A DNA stretch of 64,000 nt from Aggregatilineales bacterium (GCA_030834905.1 JAUQWZ010000024.1:186001-250000), one strand, 5' to 3'. Numbered from the stretch's first letter, positions 55,229 through 64,000 are shown. Translations and numbers: made by a program. The notes: generated by a model from the sequence alone, not told the origin.

Positions 55229-56500
55229 TCAGGACATGATCTCGTTGTACACAGCGCGGGTTTCCTGACCGACATCCAGCCCCTGCTTGCGCATTTCTTC
55301 CGTGAGCCGCTGGAAATGGGCTGCGGCTTCGCTGCGGCGACCCAGCCGGGTAAACAGGAGCATAATCTCGCGGTGCAGGTCTTCGCGCCGGTTATCTTCG
55401 GCAAGCGCCCGCTGGAACAGCGTCAGCGCGTGTTCGGGGCGGTCTTCACTCAGCCGCACATTTGCCATCGCCATCAGCGCTTCGAGGTAGCCCGCGCGGA
55501 AATCCTTGCGACGGCTGACGATCCAGGGATCGGTGTGCCCTTGCAGGAACGGACCCCGGTACATCTCGACCGCCCGCTGCCATGCCTGCACGCGGTTGGG
55601 GTTATCTTTGTCGCGTCCTTCCATCAGGCGGACAACAAATTCAATCGTATCATAATGCACGTTCAGCTCAGGATTGACGCGGTAGTAGCCGTCATCATGA
55701 ACCAGCACGTCCATGTCGAGCGCCTTGTGCAGGCGGCGCTTGGTGACATGGAAGACGTTCACCGCCTGATCGGTGTCCAGTTCGGGCCAGAAGGCGTTGC
55801 AGATCTCCGAGCGCGTGATCACCGGACGGTCGAGCGCGAAAAAGAACAGCAGGCGCGGGAGGTGTCCTTCCCAGGTGTCGATAGGAACATCGTTGAACAG
55901 CACGAAGCCGGGACCGAGCGCGTACACTTCCAGCGACTGCGTGCCCTGATTATCGGTGCCGTAGAAGTCGCGGCGCACCAACTGATCGTCGTGCAGGATG
56001 ACCGCTTTATTCTTGGCGATCATCGAAACCCAGGGCAGGCGGGGCAGGGTACGGCTGTTGATCACGACCGTACATTGATCAGGCAGCCGGTCTACCAGCT
56101 TTTCGATGAACATCTGGATGTCGTCCGCCGTGTCGCTGCGGTCATATTCGTCCAGCACAAAATAGAATGGCTGGCTGCTAAGCTCGCCCAGATCCTGAGC
56201 AAACGTATCCAGCAAAATGTCAAAGTTAAGCAGGGCTTCGGGCGTCAGCATATTGATGTGCCGTCCAAAGGTGGGCTGTTGGTTGGCAACATCGTGCATC
56301 ATGCCGTTGATGAATGAATGCACGTTAATGTCGTCGGGTCCGAGTGCATAGTAGAATACAGGGATATCGGGCAGGTTACTGATGTGCGCCACCAGGACAG
56401 AACGGTACTGGCTGTCGGGATGAAGCAGGACAAGTTTGCTGTTGGCAGTATGCTCACGAAAGACATCAAATAAGTGTTCAGTAATGTTTAAAAGCTTCAT
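55229..56500 (-). CDS. BTAD-domain transcriptional regulator with degenerate STAND-type ATPase
   Basis: 423 aa. Residues 1-170 resemble the MalT/STAND NTPase: the Walker B region reads FYFVLDEYDRSDTADDIQMFIEKLVDRLP, then CTVVINSRTLPRLPW. The P-loop is lost (LLHPDSQYRSVLVAHIS instead of GxxxxGKT). A winged-helix domain follows (LFFFALDRPVITRSEICNAFWPELDTDQAVNVFHVTKRRLHKALD). The C-terminal BTAD tetratricopeptide region (YRGPFLQGH... DRPEHALTLFQRALAEDNRREDLHREIMLLF) closes it. It is probably a DNA-binding regulator whose signalling no longer uses ATP. The ATG at 56500 follows AGGAG by ten bases. Confidence 0.82.
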   Translation of the reverse strand: MKLLNITEHLFDVFREHTANSKLVLLHPDSQYRSVLVAHISNLPDIPVFYYALGPDDINVHSFINGMMHDVANQQPTFGRHINMLTPEALLNFDILLDTFAQDLGELSSQPFYFVLDEYDRSDTADDIQMFIEKLVDRLPDQCTVVINSRTLPRLPWVSMIAKNKAVILHDDQLVRRDFYGTDNQGTQSLEVYALGPGFVLFNDVPIDTWEGHLPRLLFFFALDRPVITRSEICNAFWPELDTDQAVNVFHVTKRRLHKALDMDVLVHDDGYYRVNPELNVHYDTIEFVVRLMEGRDKDNPNRVQAWQRAVEMYRGPFLQGHTDPWIVSRRKDFRAGYLEALMAMANVRLSEDRPEHALTLFQRALAEDNRREDLHREIMLLFTRLGRRSEAAAHFQRLTEEMRKQGLDVGQETRAVYNEIMS

Positions 56501-56647
56501 GTGCGTCGTGGCTCCTGTGGAACTGAACCCATTGTGTCGCATTGTAGCATAATTGATAAGAAATGCACCAGATTGTTGATACTGACCCCTTATAGATATT
56601 GGTAATTTACTAATCGTGAAAACTCTTACACCCTTCCCAGGAGGGCT

Positions 56648-57202
56648 ATGAAACCGGGTCGGACATTTGGGTTATCGCTGGCAATTCTCGCGAGTGTAAT
56701 GCTGTTCAGCCTGCTGCCGCTGATGCAGGTGTCGATGGTGCTGATCGTTCAGTATCGTATCACCCAGATGGTGGCTGATCCGCTGCCAGACGCGCAGGAC
56801 GTTCAGCCAATTGCTGTTGGCGGGGATTTCACCGGCGTCTCCGACGCCACGCTGTTCCTGCAAACGCTGCTCGGCGTGGCATTCCTGCTGGTTGCCGTCT
56901 TCGCCTGGATGGGACGCCCGTCGTTCATCCGCTACGTGATGATTGCGGCGGTCTGTGGGCTGACGCTGATGACGCTGATTACGTCGGTACTGCCGCTGGT
57001 CAGCCAGCCGACCTTGCAGGCAGGACTCGATTCAGGGGCGGAAATCGCGCGATCCCTGCTCGCCGGACGCATCCTGCTGGCGATTCTGGTGCCGCTGTAT
57101 GTGCTGTGGTACATGAATCGAGCGCCCGCGCGGGCGTTTTATCGTGGGTACTATCTGGCAGTGCCTGAAACACCGCGCGAGCCAGCGAACACCCCCGCCT
57201 GA
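56648..57202 (+). CDS. Predicted four-helix membrane protein of unknown function
   Basis: 184 aa. Hydrophobic segments lie at about 8-33, 67-87, 93-115 and 138-157, with a soluble loop after the first (QMVADPLPDAQDVQPIAVGGDFTGVSDAT) and a Pro-rich tail. No family was recognised. An unusually strong ribosome binding site (AGGAGGG) precedes the ATG. It is divergent from the BTAD regulator gene and could be its target. Confidence 0.7.
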   Translation: MKPGRTFGLSLAILASVMLFSLLPLMQVSMVLIVQYRITQMVADPLPDAQDVQPIAVGGDFTGVSDATLFLQTLLGVAFLLVAVFAWMGRPSFIRYVMIAAVCGLTLMTLITSVLPLVSQPTLQAGLDSGAEIARSLLAGRILLAILVPLYVLWYMNRAPARAFYRGYYLAVPETPREPANTPA

Positions 57203-57220
57203 CCTAAAGGGGAAACAAAA

Positions 57221-57249
57221 CAGGGACGATGGGTCAAACATCGCCCCTG
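57221..57249 (-). terminator. Terminator after the acyl-CoA synthetase gene
   Basis: On the minus strand CAGGGGCGATG and CATCGTCCCTG form an 11-bp stem (one mismatch/G-U) around a 7-base loop, followed by TTTTGTTT. It also separates the convergent membrane-protein gene. Confidence 0.8.
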
Positions 57250-57274
57250 TATCTCAATCTGCGACACCTGCGCC

Positions 57275-59038
57275 CTACGACTGCGCTTTTTCCTGTTCTT
57301 CCATCTCCATCTGTACCAGCTCACGGCGGAGCGTTTTGCCAACCGTGGTCTTGGGCAGCGCATCGACGAAGGCGTAGCGGTTGGGGATTTCGTAGCGGGC
57401 AAGGTGCGGCGCGGCGTGGGCGATCAGCTCGTCGGACGTCACGGTGCTGCCCGGTCGAACGACCACCCAGGCTTTGAGGGATTCCAGCCCCTCTTTCTCC
57501 AGGTGCGGGACGGCGGCAACCGCAACATCGAGAACGGCGGGATGGTCGGCAAGGACTTTCTCGACGTTGTTGGGGTAAACGTTGAAGCCGCCGATCAGCG
57601 CCATATCCTTCTTGCGATCAACGATGTAGAAGTAGCCATCGTCATCCATGCGGGCGATATCGCCGGTGTACAACCAGGTCTTTCCATCGCGCTGGCGCAG
57701 CGTGTTGGCGGTTTCGGTGGGCATTCCGTGATACCCGGTCATTAACTGCGGACCGTTGATCACCAGTTCGCCGATATCGCCCACCGGCAGTTCAGTTTCG
57801 CCATCGTCAAGGCTGACGATACGAGCATCAACATCCGGGAAGGGCAGCCCGATAGATCCCGTCCGGTTTTCGCCGTAGACCGGGTTGGCATGGGTCGCCG
57901 TCGGCGCTTCGCTCATGCCGAAGCCTTCAAGCAGCTTGCCCCCGCTGAGTCGTTCAAATTCGCGCTTGGTTGAAGGCGGAAGCGGGGCTGAACCACTCAT
58001 ACAGATGCGGATGGAACGAATGTCGATTTTGCCTGATTTGACGTCTTCGTGGTTATTAATGGCGTTGTAGAGCGCAGGCACGCCCATGAAAATAGTCGGC
58101 TTGAAGGTATGGATCGTATCCAGCACGTCGGGGATATCGCGTGGGTTGGGAACCGGAACGATACGCGCCCCCAGTGACAGGGCAAAACTGACGACCGTAA
58201 TCAAGCCATAAACGTGGAAAAACGGAATCGCGCCCAGGAACACCTCGTTAGCGCCGGAGGCATCCGGGTCGCTGCCGAGCAGCACCGCGCGGCACTGAAC
58301 GGTGTTCGCTACCAGCGCCCGGTGCGCTGACATGGCGGCTTTGGAGACGCCAGTCGTGCCGCCGGTATACTGGAAGATCGCCAGATCGTCGGGCTTGACG
58401 TCTACATTCGGCTTCTTGCCGGCATGTTTGGCAAGCACATCCTGAAGCCATATGTCGCCTTCGGGCAGCGACTCGATGCGGTGTCCCTGCTTCTTTTCCC
58501 TGACGAGCGTGAACAAAGCCCGCGCCACCGCCGGCAGATATTCCTTGACATTGGTGACGATGACGGTCTTCACTTTGGTGCGCGGCTGAATCTGCTTGAT
58601 CTGGTTATAGAACAGCGACATGGTGATCACGATTTCGGCATCACAGTCGTTGATCTGGAACTGCATCTTTTCAGCGGGATAGGTCGGATTGGCGGCGGCA
58701 ACCACGCCGCCCGCCTTGAGGACGCCGTAGTAGCTGATGATGAACGCCGCGATATTGGGCATGACGAGGGCGACGCGGTCACCCTTTTTCAACCCAAGCT
58801 CGATTAAGCCGACTGCCAGCGCGTCGGATAGACTGTCAAGCTCGGCATAGGTGAGTTCGGCACCGATCCTGCCGACCAGCGGCAGGCGGGCGCTGTTGAC
58901 CAGCGCGACATTTTTCGGATGCTGCGCCGCCGCATCCTGCAGGAAGCGATGAAGGGGAACCTGTGGGTAAGGCTCCAACGTGGAAGGCACACCGTTGTCA
59001 TAGTGTTTGACCCAGGGGCGGTCTGAATAAGTAACCAT
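57275..59038 (-). CDS. Long-chain acyl-CoA synthetase (AMP-forming)
   Basis: 587 aa of the FadD type. The AMP motif is IFQYTGGTTGVSKAAMSAHRALVAN. LLEGFGMSEAPTATHANP carries the adenine-binding motif. Also seen: MTGYHGMPTETANTLRQRDGKTWLYTGDIARMDDDGYFYIVDRKKDMALIGGFNVYPNNVEKVL. The C-terminal lysine is in LPKTTVGKTLRREL. It activates fatty acids for oxidation or lipid synthesis. The thioesterase gene lies upstream on the same strand. Confidence 0.93.
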   Translation of the reverse strand: MVTYSDRPWVKHYDNGVPSTLEPYPQVPLHRFLQDAAAQHPKNVALVNSARLPLVGRIGAELTYAELDSLSDALAVGLIELGLKKGDRVALVMPNIAAFIISYYGVLKAGGVVAAANPTYPAEKMQFQINDCDAEIVITMSLFYNQIKQIQPRTKVKTVIVTNVKEYLPAVARALFTLVREKKQGHRIESLPEGDIWLQDVLAKHAGKKPNVDVKPDDLAIFQYTGGTTGVSKAAMSAHRALVANTVQCRAVLLGSDPDASGANEVFLGAIPFFHVYGLITVVSFALSLGARIVPVPNPRDIPDVLDTIHTFKPTIFMGVPALYNAINNHEDVKSGKIDIRSIRICMSGSAPLPPSTKREFERLSGGKLLEGFGMSEAPTATHANPVYGENRTGSIGLPFPDVDARIVSLDDGETELPVGDIGELVINGPQLMTGYHGMPTETANTLRQRDGKTWLYTGDIARMDDDGYFYIVDRKKDMALIGGFNVYPNNVEKVLADHPAVLDVAVAAVPHLEKEGLESLKAWVVVRPGSTVTSDELIAHAAPHLARYEIPNRYAFVDALPKTTVGKTLRRELVQMEMEEQEKAQS

Positions 59039-59102
59039 TGAACTGCTCCTAACAATTATGAAAATAAACCGCAGCTATTTGACAAAATTATGAAACGTCA
59101 GG

Positions 59103-59123
59103 AAGGCGCTGTCAAAGCGCCTT
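59103..59123 (-). terminator. Hairpin at the end of the thioesterase gene
   Basis: AAGGCGCT and AGCGCCTT form an 8-bp stem that includes the last codons and stop of the thioesterase gene. The minus strand continues CCTGACGTTTCATAATTTT, so it is only a moderate terminator. Confidence 0.5.
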
Positions 59124-59528
59124 CTCCCAGGCACGCCATTCCTGCGGCAGCGTGCTGACCCGTCCGTCGTGTGTAATGCAGATGTGCTTGCTGAAGCCGG
59201 TGACCAGCGTTTCGCGGCTGGCAGCATCGACGATCTCATATTCAAAGGTGGCGGTGCGACTCTTTAGCTCGGCAATCCAGCAGCGAATGGCGATCTGCTG
59301 TCCATAACGCGCTGGCTTGATATAGCGCGCGCTGACTTCGGCAACGATGAGATAATAGCCGCTGCGCTCAAAGCTTGCATAGTCACTGCCGCGCTGCCGG
59401 GCATAGTGACTGCGTCCCTCTTCAAAATAGACGATGTAACTGGCGTGGTGGATGACGCCCATGGCGTCCGTCTCGGCGTAGCGGACATAGAAGGTCGTTT
59501 CTGCGATAAACCGATCCGTTTCCGGCAA
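59112..59528 (-). CDS. Acyl-CoA thioesterase, YbgC/FadM-like hotdog fold
   Basis: 138 aa from a TTG start. The 4HBT signature is complete: FYVRYAETDAMGVIHHASYIVYFEEGRSHYARQRG (catalytic Asp in YAETDAMG) and YLIVAEVSARYIKPARYGQQIAIRCWIAELKSRTATFEYEIVD. The TTG at 59528 is selected because GGGAG lies seven bases upstream; an alternative TTG at 59579 would add 17 residues. It likely hydrolyses acyl-CoA esters, opposing the synthetase encoded next to it. Confidence 0.88.
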   Translation of the reverse strand: MPETDRFIAETTFYVRYAETDAMGVIHHASYIVYFEEGRSHYARQRGSDYASFERSGYYLIVAEVSARYIKPARYGQQIAIRCWIAELKSRTATFEYEIVDAASRETLVTGFSKHICITHDGRVSTLPQEWRAWEKAL

Positions 59529-59687
59529 GCTCTCACTCCCTTCAGTAAGGTCTATTAAGCATACCGCGCGGCTGCGCAAAAGCCAGATGTTCGCCTGCGC
59601 AGCCTCAATAATGGCAATTGGCAGCGGGTACAGTGCATAATGTCCCCATCGCTCTATGCACCGAAAACGAAAGGGAGTAAAGCACCG

Positions 59688-60227
59688 ATGAATTATCGAC
59701 TTCTTAGAATCCTCATTTTGCTGACCGTAATCATGACGATCAGCGCCTGCGGTGGCAGCGCAACGCCAACCGCCACGCCAGCGCCAACGGAACCGGAGCC
59801 AACCGCAACTGCCGAACCGGAGGACACCGCGACCGAAGCGGCTGCTGACGCGGAGGAAACGGAAGCCGCGACTGAAGAAGCGACGACGGACGACGAGGAC
59901 GAGATCGACGCAACCGAAGCGGCTGACGACGATGCAGCGTCAGAAAGCACCGAAATCGAGGCAGTCGCCGACGGCACAACAGTACTGGTTGGTTTCCAGA
60001 ATACAACTGTCCGCAATGGTCCGGGCACCCGCTTTGAAGTGGTTGGATCGGTGGATGTTGGCACGCGCCTGCCGGTGATTGCTCGGACGGAGAGCACGGG
60101 AACGGCGTTGTGGTATCTGGTGACGCTGGAGAGTGGTGATCCCGCCTGGATTTGGTCGCGCGTGGTCGAGCTGACGCCGAGCGACGCCGAGGTTGAGGTC
60201 GCGGCAACCATTCCGTCGCCGCCCTAA
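59688..60227 (+). CDS. SH3-domain lipoprotein
   Basis: 179 aa. The lipoprotein signal peptide ends TISACGGS (Cys at about 22). An 80-residue linker rich in Thr, Glu, Ala and Asp follows. A C-terminal SH3_3 domain reads VADGTTVLVGFQNTTVRNGPGTRFEVVGSVDVGTRLPVIARTES...WYLVTLESGDPAWIWSRVVEL. Such modules usually bind the cell wall. The ATG at 59688 follows GGGAG. It is followed after 53 bases by the TIR gene in the same direction. Confidence 0.88.
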   Translation: MNYRLLRILILLTVIMTISACGGSATPTATPAPTEPEPTATAEPEDTATEAAADAEETEAATEEATTDDEDEIDATEAADDDAASESTEIEAVADGTTVLVGFQNTTVRNGPGTRFEVVGSVDVGTRLPVIARTESTGTALWYLVTLESGDPAWIWSRVVELTPSDAEVEVAATIPSPP

Positions 60228-60280
60228 AAGTCAGGCTATAATCCAGATTCGACCTTTCCGGCTCCCAGCATTGGAAGACT

Positions 60281-61330
60281 ATGCCGCACATCTTTATCAG
60301 TTATAGTCGCAAGGATGAAGCGTTTGCGCACCGGCTGGCGCAGTCGCTTTCCGATCTGGGAGCCGATATCTGGATCGACGTCAAGGCAATTTCGGCGGGC
60401 ACCAAATGGAGCCGCGCCATTCAGCAGGGGCTGGATACCTGTGACGCGCTGATCGTCGTCGTCTCACCCGACTCGATGGCGTCCACCAACGTCGAAGATG
60501 AATGGCAGTATTATCTGGAGCAGAAAAAGCCAGTCATCCCGGTGTTGATTCGTCCCGCTAAAATGCACTTCCAGTTAAATCGTATCCAGTACGTTGATTT
60601 TCACCGGCAGCCGTATGACGGCGGGCTGCGCCAGCTTCACGTCGAACTGCGGCGGCATGGGCTAAAGCTTGACGCGCCGCCAGCGCCAGCAGCTACCGAA
60701 TCGCAAGCCGCCGCGCCCGGCATGAGTGGGCGAGGCAGGGCAGGCTTGGTGGCTGGCGCAGTGGCGGTGATCGCGCTGCTGCTTGTCGGGGCGGTTCTGC
60801 TGTCGCGAGGCGGCGGCGCAGGCACGCCGACCGATGCGCCAACGCCCGCGCCATCCAGGACGGTGTTGAGCGTGGCACAGCCGCCAGGCGGCACGCCTGC
60901 GCCGACGGACACAGACGCGCCCGTCGAACCAACTGCGACGGCGACTGAGGCTGTGGTGACCGAGCCTGCCGCCGATCTACCGACGGCTGCCAGTCTGCCA
61001 ACTGCCGCGCTGATGCCGCACCCTATCGTCTGCGACGGCGCGCCGCCGTCACGGCTCAATGTGGGCATGGCAGCGCGGGTCACGCTTTCCGAAGCGGGGG
61101 CGCTGTCGCGGGCGCAGAACGTTCGTCCCGCGCCGGGAACGGACAGCGAACCCCGCGTGCCAGTCCCCGAAGGGACGGAATTTGACATTATCGGCGGTCC
61201 CGAATGTGTCGATGACTTTGTCTGGTGGTTCATCGAAACCACCAGCGCGCCGTTTGTCACCGGCTGGACGGCTGAAGGCGTGATCACGCCAGCGGGCGGC
61301 AGCGATTACTTTCTGGAAGCGCGGGAGTGA
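60281..61330 (+). CDS. Membrane-anchored TIR-domain protein with an extracytoplasmic SH3-like domain
   Basis: 349 aa. The TIR domain (about 1-125) starts HIFISYSRKDEAFAHRLAQSLSDLGADIWIDVKAISAG. The candidate NADase Glu lies in NVEDEWQYYLE (E72/E74). A Pro/Ala linker leads to one membrane helix (154-176). Outside are a Thr/Pro-rich stretch of about 70 residues and a domain resembling SH3_3 (SEAGALSRAQNVRPAPGTDSEPRVPVPEGTEFDIIGGPECVDDFVWWFIETT ... GWTAEGVI). The arrangement suggests a wall-facing sensor that controls a cytoplasmic TIR. A TATAAT box lies at 60237-60242. Confidence 0.82.
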   Translation: MPHIFISYSRKDEAFAHRLAQSLSDLGADIWIDVKAISAGTKWSRAIQQGLDTCDALIVVVSPDSMASTNVEDEWQYYLEQKKPVIPVLIRPAKMHFQLNRIQYVDFHRQPYDGGLRQLHVELRRHGLKLDAPPAPAATESQAAAPGMSGRGRAGLVAGAVAVIALLLVGAVLLSRGGGAGTPTDAPTPAPSRTVLSVAQPPGGTPAPTDTDAPVEPTATATEAVVTEPAADLPTAASLPTAALMPHPIVCDGAPPSRLNVGMAARVTLSEAGALSRAQNVRPAPGTDSEPRVPVPEGTEFDIIGGPECVDDFVWWFIETTSAPFVTGWTAEGVITPAGGSDYFLEARE

Positions 61331-61339
61331 GCGCCGCGG

Positions 61340-61624
61340 CTATTTCTTGTGTCGCTTTTCAAGCTGCGCGAACACGTCATACAGGCTGATGTCGAGTTCG
61401 GTCATCAGCACCAGCGTGTGATAGAACAAGTCGCACAACTCGTTAATCTGCGTGTCGCGATCCTGGTTGACGGCGGCGATAACGACTTCAATCGCTTCCT
61501 CGCCTACTTTCTGCGCCATCCGGTTCACACCTTCTTCAAACAGACGGTTGGTATAGCTGCCCTCTTTCGGGTTGCGCTTGCGGTCGGCGATGGTCGCCTG
61601 CAGGTGGTCGAGTATGTCAGCCAT
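61340..61624 (-). CDS. hisE: Phosphoribosyl-ATP diphosphatase
   Basis: 94 aa all-alpha MazG-like protein: [88 protein letters not shown]. It performs the second step of histidine synthesis. The ATG at 61624 has GGAGG upstream and overlaps the hisI stop by 8 bases. Stand-alone, not fused to hisI as in many bacteria. Confidence 0.95.
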   Translation of the reverse strand: MADILDHLQATIADRKRNPKEGSYTNRLFEEGVNRMAQKVGEEAIEVVIAAVNQDRDTQINELCDLFYHTLVLMTELDISLYDVFAQLEKRHKK

Positions 61625-61958
61625 GGGAATCCTCCAGCGTGCGGTAAAAGCAGGAGACAGCGCCGGTGTGGCAGGCGGGTCCCGCCGGTTCAACCAGGAT
61701 AAGCAGCGTGTCGGCGTCGCAATCGACGCGGATTTCGACGACCTTCTGAATGTTGCCCGAAGTCGCGCCCTTATGCCACAACTCGCCCCGGCTGCGGCTC
61801 CAGAAGACCGTCTGACCGAGCGACTGCGTTTGCTGAAGCGATTCGGCGTTCATGTAGGCGACCATCAGCACTTCGCGGGTGCGTGCGTCCTGGATGACCG
61901 CCGGTATCAGCCCGCCTTCATCCCAGCGAACAGCTTCCACATTCACAGTGTTTCCCAT
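61617..61958 (-). CDS. hisI: Phosphoribosyl-AMP cyclohydrolase
   Basis: 113 aa with [90 protein letters not shown], including the Zn/Mg-binding DCDAD and cysteines. Third step of histidine synthesis. It overlaps hisF by 16 bases and hisE by 8. Confidence 0.96.
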   Translation of the reverse strand: MGNTVNVEAVRWDEGGLIPAVIQDARTREVLMVAYMNAESLQQTQSLGQTVFWSRSRGELWHKGATSGNIQKVVEIRVDCDADTLLILVEPAGPACHTGAVSCFYRTLEDSHG

Positions 61959-62716
61959 CCTGACAGGCGCACCGCGACGCCCTGATCGTCCAGATAGCGC
62001 TTGAGATCGCCGATTCGCAGTTCATCATAGTGAAAGAGCGTTGCCGCCAGCGCTGCGTCTGCCCCGCCGTTGGTCAGCGCTTCGGCAAAGTGCTCTTTTT
62101 TGCCCGCGCCGCCTGACGCAATGACCGGTATCGACACTGCGCTGGCGATGGCGTGAGTCAGCTCGATATTGTAGCCTGCCTTGGTGCCGTCGCGATCCAT
62201 GCTCGTGAGCAGGATTTCGCCTCCGCCCCTGCTTTCGACCTCGCGCGCCCACTCGACCGCGTCTCTGCCGGTGTTGATGCGCCCGCCGTTGATGAACACC
62301 TGCCATCTGCCATCGACCCATTTGGGATCGATGGCGACGACGATACACTGGCTGCCAAATGCCCATGCCCCCTGGTTGATTAGCTCCGGGCTGCGGATGG
62401 CGGCGCTGTTGATCGACACTTTATCCGCGCCCGCCATCAGTGTCGCGCGGATGTCGTCGATGGCGCGAATACCGCCGCCAACGCAGAAGGGGATGAAGAT
62501 GGTATCGGCGACGCGCCGAACCATATCCAGCGTGGTGCTGCGGTTTTCGTGCGAGGCGGTGATATCGAGAAAGACCAGTTCATCCGCGCCTTCGCGGTCA
62601 TAAATGGCTGCCTGTTCTACCGGATCGCCCGCGTCGCGCAGGTTGACGAAATTAACGCCTTTGACGACGCGCCCGTTCAGCACGTCCAGACAGGGAATAA
62701 TCCGTTTTGCGAGCAT
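61943..62716 (-). CDS. hisF: Imidazole glycerol phosphate synthase cyclase subunit
   Basis: 257 aa TIM barrel: [79 protein letters not shown] and [21 protein letters not shown], then [19 protein letters not shown]. It forms IGP and AICAR with HisH, which is not in the window. One base separates it from hisA. Confidence 0.97.
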   Translation of the reverse strand: MLAKRIIPCLDVLNGRVVKGVNFVNLRDAGDPVEQAAIYDREGADELVFLDITASHENRSTTLDMVRRVADTIFIPFCVGGGIRAIDDIRATLMAGADKVSINSAAIRSPELINQGAWAFGSQCIVVAIDPKWVDGRWQVFINGGRINTGRDAVEWAREVESRGGGEILLTSMDRDGTKAGYNIELTHAIASAVSIPVIASGGAGKKEHFAEALTNGGADAALAATLFHYDELRIGDLKRYLDDQGVAVRLSGWETL

Positions 62717-62717
62717 A

Positions 62718-63437
62718 CTAACCCTCTGCTGCTTCCAAAGCCTGGCTCAATGTGAGGCGTTCTTCATACAGCGCCATGCCGATCACTGCCCCGGCGACGC
62801 TGCCGCTGCGCGCCAACTGGCGGATTTCGTCGGCGGTGGTGACGCCGCCGGACGCAATTACCTGCAAGCCCGTCTCGCGCCCCAGGGCGATGGTGGCATC
62901 AACGCTGCTGCCGCCGAGTCCGCCGTCACGGCTCACGTCGGTATAGAGGACGTGCCGGACGCCGTAGGCGCTCATCTGCCTGCCCAGTTCGGCGGGGGTG
63001 TAGCTGGTAGTTTGCTGCCAGCCGCGCGTCGTGACTTTGCCGTCGCGGGCGTCGAGCGCTATACAGATGGACTCCGCGCCCCACTGGATCACGGCTTGTT
63101 CCACGATTTCCGGCTGCTCGATAGCGACGGTGCCGAGTACGACACGGGATGCGCCTGCTTTCAGGGCGCGGGCGACGTCTTCCAGTGACCGGATGCCGCC
63201 GCCAAACTGGATCTTCGCCTTCAGTTGGGTGATGCGTTCAAGCACCGCGCCGCTGTCATTTGCCTGCGACAGCGCGCCGTCAAGATTGACGACATGAATC
63301 CACTCCGCGCCTTCGTCCTGCCATTTCGACGCGGCGGCTGCCGGATCATCGCCGAAGGTGATCTGGCGTTCGGGATCGCCTTCGCGCAGTCGCACGACCT
63401 TGCCGCCGCGAATATCAATTGCCGGGTAGATGATCAC
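62718..63437 (-). CDS. hisA: Phosphoribosylformimino-5-aminoimidazole carboxamide ribotide isomerase
   Basis: 239 aa TIM barrel with [61 protein letters not shown] and [12 protein letters not shown], then [15 protein letters not shown]. The GTG start overlaps the methyltransferase stop (TTGTGA). The run hisA-hisF-hisI-hisE is one transcription unit. Confidence 0.96.
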   Translation of the reverse strand: MIIYPAIDIRGGKVVRLREGDPERQITFGDDPAAAASKWQDEGAEWIHVVNLDGALSQANDSGAVLERITQLKAKIQFGGGIRSLEDVARALKAGASRVVLGTVAIEQPEIVEQAVIQWGAESICIALDARDGKVTTRGWQQTTSYTPAELGRQMSAYGVRHVLYTDVSRDGGLGGSSVDATIALGRETGLQVIASGGVTTADEIRQLARSGSVAGAVIGMALYEERLTLSQALEAAEG

Positions 63438-64000
63438 AAGACACCTGTTTTCTTTCTGGCACAGACCATGTAAGAGCCGCTTGCGCGAAGCTGAAGCCGC
63501 CGAACGCCTCGTTCGCCTATCAACAGGCGGTAGACTGTTTCAATTCCGTTTTGTAGGGCATAGCCGAAGCTACGGAAATGACCCGGTGTGAGAACGTGAG
63601 TGAGCGCGGCAGGCACAATGCCCCAGCCCGTCCAGAAATCAAGCCATTCCAAGCCTGAATTCACGAACAACGCATTCCAGCCGTCGGGCGTCAGGTGGAA
63701 ATGTGACGAACCATGCCAGCCTTCCCAGAAGCTGGCACCGCCCACGAAATAACCTCCTGGCTTGAGAATTCGCGCGATTTCCGCAGCAGCGATAAATGGA
63801 TTGTACAGATGCTCAAATACCGCAGTGCTGATAACAAGATCAGCGATGCCGGACTGAAGTGGCAGTCGGTGCGCGTCCACCAGAATATCTGCGCCTGAAG
63901 CAGCCCAATCCACGCAAAAGACGTTTCTGAACCCAAGCGAATTGAGATAGCGCCGGTTGCCCCCACTGCCGCATCCAAGATCGAGAATCGCCGCATTTTC
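63434..64000 (-). CDS. SAM-dependent methyltransferase (partial, 5' end outside the window)
   Basis: The frame is open to the window edge. The visible N-terminal part has the SAM loop AAILDLGCGSGGNRRYLNSLG, then ADILVDAHRLPLQSGIADLVISTAVFEHLYNPFIAAAEIARILKPGGYFVGGASFWEG, a class I methyltransferase pattern. About 189 residues are present. It overlaps the hisA start by four bases, but no link to histidine synthesis is known. Substrate unknown. Confidence 0.85.
   Translation of the reverse strand, partial: ENAAILDLGCGSGGNRRYLNSLGFRNVFCVDWAASGADILVDAHRLPLQSGIADLVISTAVFEHLYNPFIAAAEIARILKPGGYFVGGASFWEGWHGSSHFHLTPDGWNALFVNSGLEWLDFWTGWGIVPAALTHVLTPGHFRSFGYALQNGIETVYRLLIGERGVRRLQLRASGSYMVCARKKTGVL

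Noticed and set aside
55166..56317. Open frame opposite the BTAD regulator, overlapping the tRNA
   Set aside because: It would begin inside the tRNA-Arg gene and has no protein-like features; the opposite strand encodes a clear regulator.

Overview
The window reads as chromosomal DNA of a GC-rich, free-living bacterium, most likely a member of the Chloroflexota (Anaerolineae-like). The signs are Thr/Pro-rich linkers in many exported proteins, secreted SH3/DUF4397/LysM proteins, a BTAD-type regulator, an FHA-FHA-SEDS-PBP cluster otherwise known from Actinobacteria, and a 'baseplate J-like' membrane protein beside alaS/ruvX/mltG. This placement is an inference from gene content; there is no rRNA in the window. 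No phage, insertion sequence, CRISPR array or plasmid function was seen.

Layout. 1-0.6 kb: 3' part of a PHP-domain phosphoesterase gene. 0.7-6.3 kb (minus): a six-gene, almost gapless operon, fhaA-like, fhaB-like, a divergent SDR, mtnP, an FtsW/RodA polymerase and a penicillin-binding-protein homologue that has lost all three catalytic motifs. 6.4-9.1 kb (minus): rpsF-ssb-rpsR followed by a membrane-anchored PpiC/SurA-type foldase. 9.1-21.3 kb (minus): an envelope glycan locus (DUF4397/SH3 secreted protein, gmd, tatD, GT2, GT4, a GT-C transferase, YfhO, O-antigen ligase). 21.3-23.6 kb: ahcY and a PfkB kinase, probably adenosine kinase, which together recycle S-adenosylhomocysteine. 23.7-28.2 kb (plus): nicotinate phosphoribosyltransferase, an orphan CpaF/VirB11-like ATPase, a ZIP metal transporter and a nicotinamidase-like cysteine hydrolase. 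28.2-38.5 kb: DsbA-like oxidoreductase, pyrimidine-nucleoside phosphorylase, an ABC-type lipoprotein, mltG, ruvX, the baseplate-J-like protein, alaS and divergent tyrS.

38.6-42.6 kb (minus): a thiamine-type ABC importer preceded by a TPP riboswitch and an attenuator hairpin; its ATPase gene carries a palindromic repeat inserted in frame. 42.6-52.9 kb: CoA-transferase subunits A and B (7 kb apart), YjbR protein, ADP-ribosylglycohydrolase, S41 protease, secG, a peptide-binding protein, an ECF sigma factor with a LysM-bearing membrane partner, a cNMP-binding protein and a TauE/SafE transporter. 52.9-64 kb: gyrB, tRNA-Arg(TCT), a BTAD regulator with a degenerate P-loop, a small membrane protein, acyl-CoA synthetase and thioesterase, an SH3 lipoprotein, a TIR-TM-SH3-like protein, then hisE-hisI-hisF-hisA and a partial methyltransferase.

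The most unusual feature is the SEDS polymerase partnered with an apparently non-catalytic transpeptidase fold inside an FHA-gene operon, transcribed from what looks like a leaderless promoter. Further points are the TIR and sigma/LysM envelope-sensing candidates and a set of REP-like hairpins, several of which double as terminators.
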